From positions 1-45,485 of the forward strand of contig JALSID010000377.1 of NCBI GenBank assembly GCA_026981825.1: DNA of 45,485 nt, read 5' to 3'. Shown here in pieces: positions 10,278 to 19,413 of this stretch. The notes under the pieces were generated by a model that was not told the DNA's origin, made no database searches, and saw only the letters and a program-made list of their open reading frames with translations. The first letter of the stretch is position 1. Every line of letters starts with the position of its first letter. Source of the stretch: Planctomycetota bacterium. GTDB lineage: Bacteria > Planctomycetota > Planctomycetia > JALXBF01. Position numbers and translations under genes: made by a program.

Positions 10278-12872
10278 TCAAGCGGCGTCAGAAGCGTCCG
10301 TGGGAGCGGGCTCGTTCTCCTGTTCGGAGCTGCCGTTGGCGAGGCTGGCGAGGAGTTCGGGGGAGGGTTGTTCGGTGAAGCGGCATTTGGGGTAGCCGGT
10401 GCAGCCGACGAACAGGCCGCGGGAGGTTTCGCGGAGGACGAGCTCTTTGCCGCAATTGGGGCATTCCTTGCCGAGAGGGACGGCTCTGGTTTTCGGCCGG
10501 GTGGCGTTGAGGAATTGCTGGACCTCCGCGCGGAGCTCTTCCGGGATCGGCATGGTCGTTCGGCACTTCGGATAGCCGCTGCATCCCAGAAACGCCCCCT
10601 TGCGGCTACGCCGCAACACCATCGGTTTGCCGCACTTCTCGCAGGTTATGTCGATCTTCGGCGGCTCGACCGGCCTGCCCTCCGCGTCTACCGGCTTCGT
10701 ATTCGTGCACTGCGGGTAAGCGGAGCAGCCAAGGAACTGACCGGTGCGACCACGCCGCAGCACCATGGGCGAGCCGCACTTCTCGCAGACGTACTCGGTT
10801 TCCTGCTGGGACGGCCGCGGCTTGCCGTCGGGGCCCACGTCAAAGGTGGCCTTACACTCGGGGTGTCCCGAGCAGGCATAAAACGGCCCCCGTCTGCCCT
10901 GCCGGATCACCAGCGGCTTGCCGCACTGCGGACACTTGTGGTCCGTTACCACAGGTGCCCTGGTATCGCCATTACCGTCGAGCGACTTGCGGTTCCGACA
11001 TTCGGGGTAATTGGAGCAGCCAAGGAAGCGGCCGGCTCGGGACCAACGGATCACCATCGGCGCACCGCACTTCTCGCATTTCTCCTCCGTCTCCACCCCA
11101 CGGACCTTCTCGATCGTCTCCTCAGCGCGCTTCAACGCTTCGCTAAAGGGACCGTAAAAGTCGCGCAGCACCTGGCGCCAGTCGGCAGCCGCTTCCTCGA
11201 TGCGGTCCAACTGCGACTCCATCTGACTGGTGAACTGCACGTCCACAATCTCCGGGAAGTTCTTCACGAGCAAATCGGTGACCAGCATGCCCAGTTCGGT
11301 GGCGTAAAACTTGCGGTCGCGCAGCTCCACGTACCCGCGCTCCTGGATGGTGGCGATTGTGGGGGCATACGTGCTGGGCCGACCGACGCCGTGCTTCTCG
11401 AGCGCCTTGATTAACGTTGCCTCCGTGTAGCGCGGCGGCGGCTGGGTGAAGTGCTGCGAAGGCTCCAGCTTGACGCACACAACCGTCTGTCCTTCGCTCA
11501 GTTCAGGCAACAGGGCCGGCTCCTGCTTCCCGGAGGGCTCCCAGACCTTTCGATATCCCTCGAAGAGCAGTTGCCGTCCCTGTGTGCGGAACAAGCCTGG
11601 GCCGGCTTGGATTTCCACGTCGGTGACGGCGATCAGCGCAGGTTTCATCTGACTGGCCACAAAGCGGCGATAGATCATCTCGTACAGATCGGCTTGCTCC
11701 TTCGTCAGGTAGGGGCGGACTCGCTCCGGCGTGTAGCTGAGATCCGTGGGACGGATCGCCTCATGCGCTTCCTGAGCGCCTTTGCCCGACTTGTACTGCC
11801 GCGGTTTCTCGGGCAGGTACTCCTCGCCGTAGACCGTTCGGATATGCTCGCGACACTGCTGGATGGCGGACTCGGCCACACGCAGGCTGTCGGTTCGCAT
11901 GTAGGTGATCAAACCGACGGAGCCCTCTTCGCCGAGTTCGACCCCTTCGTAGAGCTGCTGGGCGATGCGCATGGTGCGGGTGGCGCTGAAGCGGAGGCGA
12001 ATGGACGCCTGTTGCTGCAGGGTGCTGGTCTGGAAGGGGGGTGGCGGGTTCTCGACCCGCTGGTGCTTCTTGACGCGAACGACCACATATTGCTGGTTTT
12101 CCAGAGCCTTAAGGACCTGCTGGGTCTCGGCTTCATTGCCGGGGCGGAACTTCTCCTCGTTCCACCGAGCCAGTTCCGCGGTGAACTCAAGCGGGTCGTC
12201 CTCGGAGGCCCGGAACGTGCCGGTGATTTTCCAGTACTCCTCCGGCTTGAATTGCTGGATTTCCCGTTCCCGTTCGACCACCAGCCGCACGGCCACCGAC
12301 TGGACACGGCCGGCGCTGAGCCCTCGGGCCACCTTCTTCCACAGCAAGGGGCTGAGCTGGTAGCCGACGATCCGGTCCAGCACGCGCCGCGCCTGCTGCG
12401 CGTATACCTTGTTCATATCAATCTGGTCGGGATGTTGGAACGCTTCGCGGATCGCCGGCGCCGTGATCTCGTGGAACCGCACCCGGAACGCCTGCGAGTC
12501 GCGTAGCTTCAGCGCTTCCTTAAGATGCCACGCGATTGCCTCCCCTTCGCGGTCCGGGTCGGTCGCCAGGTAGGTAGCCCGAGCCTGCCTCGCTTCTTTC
12601 TTCAGCTCCTCGATCGTCGCCTTCTTGCCCTTGATGATGCGGTACGTGGGCTCGAAGCCGTTCTCGATGTCGACCCCCATTCGGGTCTCGGGCAGGTCGC
12701 GCACATGTCCCATGCTGGCGCGCACCACATAACCGGGGCCGAGGTACTTATTGATCGTCCGCGCCTTGGCGGGCGACTCGACGATCACCAGAGCTTTCCC
12801 CTGGCCGTTGTCGGCCGCAGCCGACTGTGTTGTCCGCTTTTTCCGGGTCGTTGTCTTGCTCTGCTTGCTCAT
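10278..12872 (-). CDS. topA: DNA topoisomerase I (type IA) with five C-terminal C4 zinc ribbons
   Basis: ALVIVESPAKARTINKYLG; ATDPDREGEAIAWHL; GLITYMRTDSLRVA; GVGRPSTYAPTIATIQERGYV; five CxxC...C...C modules at the C-terminus. Confidence 0.97.
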   Translation of the reverse strand: MSKQSKTTTRKKRTTQSAAADNGQGKALVIVESPAKARTINKYLGPGYVVRASMGHVRDLPETRMGVDIENGFEPTYRIIKGKKATIEELKKEARQARATYLATDPDREGEAIAWHLKEALKLRDSQAFRVRFHEITAPAIREAFQHPDQIDMNKVYAQQARRVLDRIVGYQLSPLLWKKVARGLSAGRVQSVAVRLVVEREREIQQFKPEEYWKITGTFRASEDDPLEFTAELARWNEEKFRPGNEAETQQVLKALENQQYVVVRVKKHQRVENPPPPFQTSTLQQQASIRLRFSATRTMRIAQQLYEGVELGEEGSVGLITYMRTDSLRVAESAIQQCREHIRTVYGEEYLPEKPRQYKSGKGAQEAHEAIRPTDLSYTPERVRPYLTKEQADLYEMIYRRFVASQMKPALIAVTDVEIQAGPGLFRTQGRQLLFEGYRKVWEPSGKQEPALLPELSEGQTVVCVKLEPSQHFTQPPPRYTEATLIKALEKHGVGRPSTYAPTIATIQERGYVELRDRKFYATELGMLVTDLLVKNFPEIVDVQFTSQMESQLDRIEEAAADWRQVLRDFYGPFSEALKRAEETIEKVRGVETEEKCEKCGAPMVIRWSRAGRFLGCSNYPECRNRKSLDGNGDTRAPVVTDHKCPQCGKPLVIRQGRRGPFYACSGHPECKATFDVGPDGKPRPSQQETEYVCEKCGSPMVLRRGRTGQFLGCSAYPQCTNTKPVDAEGRPVEPPKIDITCEKCGKPMVLRRSRKGAFLGCSGYPKCRTTMPIPEELRAEVQQFLNATRPKTRAVPLGKECPNCGKELVLRETSRGLFVGCTGYPKCRFTEQPSPELLASLANGSSEQENEPAPTDASDAA

Positions 12873-13275
12873 CACTTCCTGATCGCGTCGTTGACGCGAG
12901 TCGCTTGGGGGTCCGATCGTGCTGTCCTGTCCCGCTCGAATGTGCTAGGTGTCTGTCCTGAACAAGCCTACAATACACTTGTTGCTGGGCAGGGCCTGTA
13001 GTGGAGAGCTCGCCAACTCCACGATGCTGCGTAGGCCCGTGTCTCCCGGCAAATAATACAGCCGTGTCCGGTCCGTCAAGACCGAGCGCCCGGGTGCCCT
13101 CCCGGGCCTCCCGTTGGACACGCCGAGCGACGCTCGGGTTCCGAACGAGCAGCCGGGCTCAGGGATGCTCGCCGGCTCCCGGGACTTTTTCCTCTTTCCG
13201 TTCAAGAGGTTGTGGCGCAGGGCTCCATGGTAAAGCCCGACTAGGGGTATCAGACCGGCTCAAGGACGGAATCCC

Positions 13276-16146
13276 ATGGCACTAAAGACGTTACGGAAAC
13301 ACCAGAAGAAGTTGCTCGCGATCCTCGCCGTCCTGGCGATGATCGCTTTTAGCTTTGATGTCGTGATCCAGGCGTTGACCCCGGAGCGGCGTCGTCGCTT
13401 TCAGCCCATAGCGCGGGTGTACGGTGAGGAAGTCTACCCCACGGACCTGGAGCGCGTCCGGCAGGAGCGGGCGATCGCGAACCGGTTCCTGGCGCTGGCC
13501 TGGTCCGTAACGGGACAGCGACTTCAGCTCGGTATGTGGGGTTCGGAGTTTTTCGGTGGGTTGGATCGCGACGAGCTGCTTGAGGCTCTCGCCCTACAGC
13601 ACGAGGCGGATCGCCTGGGCATCTCGTTCACCGACGAGATGGTGACCGACTTCATCTACCAGATTACCGGTGGTCAGCTCACTCCGAAACAGTTTCAGGG
13701 GATCGTACGCCAGCTTGGGGTCTCCCAGTATACGGTCTACGCTGCGCTCAAACGGCAGCTCCGCCTACGGCTGGTGGAGAGCTTGTACTACGGCAGAGCT
13801 CGTCAACTGGCCGACTACAGCCGTGTTACACCTCTGGATGCGTGGCAACTGTTCCGGCGGATCAACGAGCGGGTTCGGTTCGACGCGATTCCGGTACCGG
13901 TTCGCGAGTTTGTATCCCTCGTGGAAAGCCCCTCGGAACAGGAGCTCCGGCAGTTCTACGAGCAGCACAAGGACCGCATCCCTGTGCCCGACAGCCCGGA
14001 CCCGGGCTTTCGGCGGCCCCCACGTGTTCGGCTTCAGTACGCGGCGATCGATGTGGACGATCTCGTGGATGAGATGATGGCAAAGGTCACGGAGGAGCAG
14101 ATCCGGAAGTACTACGAGGAGAACAAGGAGCTGTACCGCATCGACACCGGGGAAGGGGGGGCCACAGCGGAGGGCGACGAGGAGGGCGATAAGACGGAGC
14201 GGCCGGATGCCGACGAGGCCGCGCCAGGTGGGGCGCAACCGGAGAAGCGGCCAGAAACGGACTCCTCCGGCAGTGCAGCGGACCGGCAGGGGGACAAAGC
14301 AGAGAAGGCTCCGTCCGACTCGTCGCAAACCGAAGGTGCCCGTGCGAAGAAGCAGCGCTCGAAACAGGAGGGGGCCACCCGCAACAAGGGGACGGTCAAA
14401 CAGCCCGGTGAGGGGGACAAAGGGCGCTCGGAACCCCCCTCGAAGGCCGCGGGGCAGCGTGCCGAACGGGAGAGCGGGCAGATCGGGGAACCGGACGGAG
14501 AGCCGGCTGAGAAAAAAGGGAAGAAGGAGAGTGGAGCGGCACCGAAGGGGGCCGATGGCGAGACCGACTCCCAGACCGGCCAGGTGGGGCCGGTGCCAGG
14601 CGCTGTCGTTTTGGATTCCGGAGGCCAACGGTCCGACGGCAGCTTCCTGACGGGGCGCGGAGCATCGCTGTTGGCTCTGCGGACGCCCCAATCGGTCACC
14701 GATGCCGGTGGCCAAGAGCGGCGCAGGGAAGCTGGCTCTGCCGAGCAGGCGGCGAGCGACGCAGGCGCGACGCAGCCCGCTGGGGGGAGAAGTGGCGGCG
14801 CTGCGAGAACGGATAAGCAAGGGCCGCGCGCAGATGCGAAGGCGGGAGAATCGAAGCAGTCCGCTGGGGGACAGGGCCGCCCGACGGCCTCAGTCGCGGC
14901 CGATCGACCAGACGTAACCGGGGACGAAACCGGTAGGGAAAGAGCTGGCGCGGGGCAGAACAAGGACGAGAAAGGCGAGCAAGGGGAGAAGGCAGAGCAA
15001 GCGAGCAAACCGGCTTCCTCCGAAGGCCCGGTCCAGAAGGCAACCGGCGAAGGATCGCAACAGGCGGACCAGGCCGAGCAGAAAGAGGGCGAAGCGGCTG
15101 TGAAAAAGGAGCAGAAGGAAGAGGAACCGAAGTATCGCCCGCTTGAGGAGGTTGCCGATTCGATTCGTCGGATTCTCGCTGAGCAGGCGGCCGAACGGGA
15201 GGCTCAAGCCCGCCTCGAAAAGCTTGCCCGCGTGGTACGCGAGTACGTGGTGAGCGAGTACCTACCGGCGCGGCAGAAATTCGACCTTGCAGGGGGCGAA
15301 AAGGAGGGACGAGCTTTCGAGCCACCTCCGTTCCCCGACTTGCAACCAATCGCTAAGGAGCTGGGAATCAGGCTTGGTGACACCGGACAGATCAGCTACC
15401 TCGACCTCGATCGTCTCGGATCTCTTGCCGAAGCGCGTGAGGTCGTAGGCGGTGCCCCCCAGGGGCCGCCGTTTGAGGAGCTTTTCATTCCTCGGCCGGG
15501 TACCGGACGGTTCAGCGGTGCGGAGCTGCTCGAGGTCCGGTTCCTCCGTGACCTCCAGGGCACCTATTACGCAGTGTGGATCCGTGACCGTTGGCCCGAA
15601 GAGACCCCACCGTTCGACGAAATCCGCTCCGAGGTGGAACAGGCGTACCGGATGGTCCAGGCTCGCACTCTGGCGAAGCAGCGGGCCGATGAACTGGCTG
15701 ACGAGCTACGCCGTGCCGGTGGCGACGTCCAGAAGCTTGTCGCGGAAAACGCAGGGTTGGAAGTGATGTCGGCCGGTCCGATGACCTTATGGCGCCGCTC
15801 GCTGGCACTGTTCGGAGGGGGGGCGATTGAACCGGTGGAGATTCCCGGAATCGAGTACCCGGGTGATGAGCTCCGCCAGGCGTTGCTGGATATGCCGATC
15901 AACGAGCCGGGGGTCCAACCCGACGCTCCAATCCGCACGTATTACGTTTTGGTTGTGCGGGAACGGGCACCTGCCAAGGTGGACGACTTCGTCCCGCAAA
16001 TGGCTTTGTACCTGCAACTGGCCCAGCAAAAACGGAACCGCGAGTGGACGCGACGGCGCCGAAACGACTTATGGCGCGAAGGGGTAATCGAGCTGCTCGA
16101 ACCCGACTACGAGGACGAGGAGGAGCCCACTTTCGCCGGCCTCTAG
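13276..16146 (+). CDS. Membrane-anchored SurA/PpiD-like peptidyl-prolyl isomerase-like protein with a large low-complexity insertion
   Basis: N-terminal basic/TM anchor (LRKHQKKLLAILAVLAMIAFSFDVVIQ), SurA_N-like helices, C-terminal region (FDEIRSEVEQAYRMVQARTLAKQRADELADELR) as in SurA/PpiD-like proteins; E/K/G/S/Q-rich insert in the middle. Confidence 0.7.
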   Translation: MALKTLRKHQKKLLAILAVLAMIAFSFDVVIQALTPERRRRFQPIARVYGEEVYPTDLERVRQERAIANRFLALAWSVTGQRLQLGMWGSEFFGGLDRDELLEALALQHEADRLGISFTDEMVTDFIYQITGGQLTPKQFQGIVRQLGVSQYTVYAALKRQLRLRLVESLYYGRARQLADYSRVTPLDAWQLFRRINERVRFDAIPVPVREFVSLVESPSEQELRQFYEQHKDRIPVPDSPDPGFRRPPRVRLQYAAIDVDDLVDEMMAKVTEEQIRKYYEENKELYRIDTGEGGATAEGDEEGDKTERPDADEAAPGGAQPEKRPETDSSGSAADRQGDKAEKAPSDSSQTEGARAKKQRSKQEGATRNKGTVKQPGEGDKGRSEPPSKAAGQRAERESGQIGEPDGEPAEKKGKKESGAAPKGADGETDSQTGQVGPVPGAVVLDSGGQRSDGSFLTGRGASLLALRTPQSVTDAGGQERRREAGSAEQAASDAGATQPAGGRSGGAARTDKQGPRADAKAGESKQSAGGQGRPTASVAADRPDVTGDETGRERAGAGQNKDEKGEQGEKAEQASKPASSEGPVQKATGEGSQQADQAEQKEGEAAVKKEQKEEEPKYRPLEEVADSIRRILAEQAAEREAQARLEKLARVVREYVVSEYLPARQKFDLAGGEKEGRAFEPPPFPDLQPIAKELGIRLGDTGQISYLDLDRLGSLAEAREVVGGAPQGPPFEELFIPRPGTGRFSGAELLEVRFLRDLQGTYYAVWIRDRWPEETPPFDEIRSEVEQAYRMVQARTLAKQRADELADELRRAGGDVQKLVAENAGLEVMSAGPMTLWRRSLALFGGGAIEPVEIPGIEYPGDELRQALLDMPINEPGVQPDAPIRTYYVLVVRERAPAKVDDFVPQMALYLQLAQQKRNREWTRRRRNDLWREGVIELLEPDYEDEEEPTFAGL

Positions 16147-16204
16147 CTCGTGTTCCGAGCAACCGCGGGCATGAACCGTACGACCGTCGATGAGGTGACC
16201 ACGA

Positions 16205-17620
16205 ATGCCATTGCGTAACCTGCTGATCATTCTGGTCGTGGCGCTTCAAGCCACGCTGACCTGGCAACGCTTGCCGGTAGCCGCCCAGGATGAGGAGACG
16301 TACGAGTTCTACCGGCTGCTCGTGGATGTCCTTGATCGTGTGGAGCGGAACTACGTCCACGAAGTGGACCGGAAGAAACTGTTGCGGGGCGCCGTGGAGG
16401 GAATGCTGCGCACCCTGGACCCCTACTCAGAATTCATCGCCGCCGACGAGCTCCCTGAGTTCAAGGAGCAGACAGAGGGGCATTTCGGCGGTGTGGGCAT
16501 CAGCGTTGAGTACGACCCGCGCACCGGACACCTGGTCGTGATCAGCCCATTGCCCGACACCCCTGCGTTCCACGCGGGGATTGTGGCGGGCGACCGGATT
16601 GTGGCCGTGGACGGCGAGCCGATCAAGAACCTGTCCATGGAAGAAGCCATCAACCGGATCAAAGGACCGGTGGGTACCAAGGTGACACTTTCTGTGCTGC
16701 ACCCCGGTGCCGATGAGCCTGTGGACATCACGGTTACGCGGCAGGATATCAAGGTCGAGAGCGTCAAGGGGTGGGAACGGCGCCCAGACGGGGGCTGGAA
16801 CTGGATTGTTGATCCCAAGTATGGCATCGCCTACATTCGGATCACGCAGTTTACGGAGTCCACGGCCGAGGACCTCAAAAAAGCGGTTCAAGAAGCCCGC
16901 CAACAAGGGATGAAGGCGCTCGTGCTGGACCTACGGTTCAACCCCGGTGGACTGCTTGAGGCAGCCGTCGAAGTGGCAGATATCTTTTTGAAGGCGGGCC
17001 AGACGATCGTGAGTGTCAAGGGACGCAACGTGCGGTCCGCGGAGTGGAAGGCCTCCGGCAAGGGCATTGCCCAGGACCTTCCCATCGTGGTGATGGTCAA
17101 CCACTTCAGCGCCTCGGCTGCCGAGATCGTCTCTGCTGCGCTCCAGGACAACAAGCGGGCAATTGTCGTAGGGCGGCGAACCTGGGGCAAAGGCAGCGTT
17201 CAGAATATCATCCCCCTTGCCGACGGCCGCAGCGCCCTGAAGCTGACGACCGCCGAGTACTACCGTCCCAGTGGCAAGAACATCCATCGCCGCCCTGGCA
17301 TGACGGAGCAGGACGAGTGGGGTGTCGTACCCGATGTGGAACTGCCTGACATGACGCCCGCGCAAACCCGTGCCTTCTTCGCCTGGCTGCGCGACAAAGA
17401 CATCATTCCCAACGCGAAAAAGCCCGAGCAATCGAGGAAGAAGGCAAAGTTCGATGATTTCCAACTGCAAAAAGCGATCGAGATCCTCCGCGAGCGGTTG
17501 CAGAAAGGCGCGAAGCCGGGGACGAAGGAAGGGGCTGAACGCGCCGCCGACCTCGCTCATCCTGCTCCTTCGCTTGTCATCCACAGACACGATGGGGAGC
17601 GTTTTGTTCTGGCCGGTTAA
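16205..17620 (+). CDS. S41 family carboxyl-terminal processing peptidase with PDZ domain
   Basis: GVGISVEYDPRTGHLVV; PDZ region GDRIVAVDGEPIKNLSMEEAINRIKGPVGT; ALVLDLRFNPGGLL; VVMVNHFSASAAEIVSAAL; GRRTWGKGSVQ. Confidence 0.95.
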   Translation: MPLRNLLIILVVALQATLTWQRLPVAAQDEETYEFYRLLVDVLDRVERNYVHEVDRKKLLRGAVEGMLRTLDPYSEFIAADELPEFKEQTEGHFGGVGISVEYDPRTGHLVVISPLPDTPAFHAGIVAGDRIVAVDGEPIKNLSMEEAINRIKGPVGTKVTLSVLHPGADEPVDITVTRQDIKVESVKGWERRPDGGWNWIVDPKYGIAYIRITQFTESTAEDLKKAVQEARQQGMKALVLDLRFNPGGLLEAAVEVADIFLKAGQTIVSVKGRNVRSAEWKASGKGIAQDLPIVVMVNHFSASAAEIVSAALQDNKRAIVVGRRTWGKGSVQNIIPLADGRSALKLTTAEYYRPSGKNIHRRPGMTEQDEWGVVPDVELPDMTPAQTRAFFAWLRDKDIIPNAKKPEQSRKKAKFDDFQLQKAIEILRERLQKGAKPGTKEGAERAADLAHPAPSLVIHRHDGERFVLAG

Positions 17621-17658
17621 TCGCTGTCTGTGCTGCGTTGCGGGTCCCAGAGACCCGG

Positions 17659-18795
17659 ATGCCGATGCTTTTTCTGGCGATCGAGACAACCTGTGACGAG
17701 ACAGCCGCGGCGGTCTGTACCGACGAACCGCGCGTGCTGAGTTCCGTAGTCGCGACGCAGCATGACCTGCACGGGCGCTTTGGCGGGGTCGTGCCCGAGA
17801 TCGCCGCACGGGCTCATGTCCGCCAGCTCATCCCCGTGATCGACTCGGCGCTGCGGCAGGCCGCCGTCGGACTCGACGATATCCAGGGGGTCGTCGTAAG
17901 CAACCGGCCAGGGTTGATCGGGTCGCTGGCCATCGGTTTGACCGCCGCCAAATCCATCGCGCTCTGCCTCCGTGTTCCCCTTGTCGGCGTCGATCACCTG
18001 GCAGCCCACGTCTACGCCTGCTATCCACGCCTGTGGCGACGACCGGACGAGGGAATAAGGGTTCCTCCCGAGGCCGGAGAAGGGGGTATCTTTCCGTGTG
18101 TCGGCCTGGTCGTCAGTGGCGGACACACGAGCCTCTTTGACTGTGCCGGCCCAATCGAGTACGAACTACTTGGCGCGACCATCGATGACGCGGCGGGGGA
18201 GTCGTTCGACAAGGTGGCGCAGCTCCTCCAGCTCGGCTATCCTGGAGGACCGGCCATCCAACGGGCCGCCGACGGAGGCGATCGCCACGCGTTCGAGTTG
18301 CCGCGGAGCTTCCCCGGAGGGCCCGATTCGCTTAACTTCAGCTTCAGCGGGTTAAAAACGGCGGTGCTCTACACGGTGGCCCGGCTGCAGCAGGATGGGC
18401 AAGTCTCCGCCTCCGGTGTTCCCTTCGACCTGAAGCAGCTCAAACCACCCCCGCCACCGGTGCTGAACCACCTTGCAGCCAGCTTCCAGGAGGCGGTCGT
18501 GGACGTGCTCGTCAAGAGGGCGGAGCAGGCGATGGAGAGGACCGGCTACGACCGACTTTGCGTGGGAGGCGGTGTGGCGGCGAATCGCCGCCTGCGGGAA
18601 CGTTTGCTCGAACTGGCCACGAGCCGTGGCTGGGAGCTGCTCATTCCGCCGCTTTGGCTTTGCACCGACAACGCCGCGATGCTCGCCCTGGGCGGGGAGT
18701 TCCTCAAGCGCGGCCTGGTCGACGACCTGAGCCTCGACCTCAGCAGCGTCCCTCAGCGTGGCCGGCGGCCACGGGCGGCGTCTGCCCGTCCGTGA
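17659..18795 (+). CDS. tsaD: tRNA N6-adenosine threonylcarbamoyltransferase
   Basis: MPMLFLAIETTCDETAAAV; GGVVPEIAARAHVRQLIPV; HLAAHVYA; VSGGHTSL; GGVAANRRLRERL. ATG at 17659 preferred over the TTG at 17638. Confidence 0.96.
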   Translation: MPMLFLAIETTCDETAAAVCTDEPRVLSSVVATQHDLHGRFGGVVPEIAARAHVRQLIPVIDSALRQAAVGLDDIQGVVVSNRPGLIGSLAIGLTAAKSIALCLRVPLVGVDHLAAHVYACYPRLWRRPDEGIRVPPEAGEGGIFPCVGLVVSGGHTSLFDCAGPIEYELLGATIDDAAGESFDKVAQLLQLGYPGGPAIQRAADGGDRHAFELPRSFPGGPDSLNFSFSGLKTAVLYTVARLQQDGQVSASGVPFDLKQLKPPPPPVLNHLAASFQEAVVDVLVKRAEQAMERTGYDRLCVGGGVAANRRLRERLLELATSRGWELLIPPLWLCTDNAAMLALGGEFLKRGLVDDLSLDLSSVPQRGRRPRAASARP

Positions 18796-18909
18796 GACCG
18801 GCTGGCGGTTGCCGTAGCTTGCTGCGGCCGTGCGCTCTGCTGCTCACCGGGCCGCACCGTGCCGCTCGTCAGAGCGTGCTGCTGCCGATAGAATAACTGA
18901 GAGCCAAGG

Positions 18910-18981
18910 GGCGCCGTAGCCAAGTGGTAAGGCAGCGGATTGCAAATCCGCCATTCGCCGGTTCGAATCCGGCCGGCGCCT
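18910..18981 (+). tRNA. tRNA-Cys(GCA)
   Basis: Acceptor GGCGCCG/CGGCGCC, anticodon arm GCGGATTGCAAATCCGC with GCA anticodon, T arm CCGGTTCGAATCCGG, T discriminator; no encoded CCA; T-rich run follows. Confidence 0.96.
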
Positions 18982-19413
18982 CTTTTTCTCGTTTGCACTT
19001 ACCGGCTCCTTCCGTCGTTCTCGCACCATCTTCGGCCTTACGATGCCCACAGCTCCTCCCGCACCGGTACAGCCTTCCTCGGCATGCAGACGGCTCATTT
19101 CGAGGGCGAGTTTTCCTCTCCCCGGCTTACGGAACGCGGTGCTGCGTTGCCCGAGCGGCCCCGGGTGGGGTGGGAGCTTCGGTGGCCTGGCGAGCTCCAC
19201 GGGCGCGAGGCCGCTTCGGCGCAGGACCACCGACGGGGGCCGAAAAGCGCCACCGCTTATGTATCGAGCGGTCGTGGCCTCCCTCGTCCCCGCCCTCGCC
19301 TGCCTCGGGCGGCGCTGCATGAGGTGAAACCGTTCGTTTCCCGGCATCGGCTTCGCAGAGTGGCCCCGTACGTGCTCACCTGCTACGACATGTCAGGTTC
19401 CTGAGCGCGCAGG

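Noticed and set aside
9788-10378. 196-aa plus-strand ORF between DUF1553 and topA
   Set aside because: Overlaps the topA 3' end antisense, low-complexity composition and no family signal.
14112-15349. Several long ORFs antisense or out of frame to the low-complexity insert
   Set aside because: Shadow ORFs generated by biased composition; the PPIase-like frame is continuous and flanked by recognisable domains.
18844-19347. Minus-strand ORF with RRRPDSNRRMADLQSAALPLGYGAP
   Set aside because: This peptide is the antisense translation of the tRNA-Cys gene, a well-known spurious ORF pattern.
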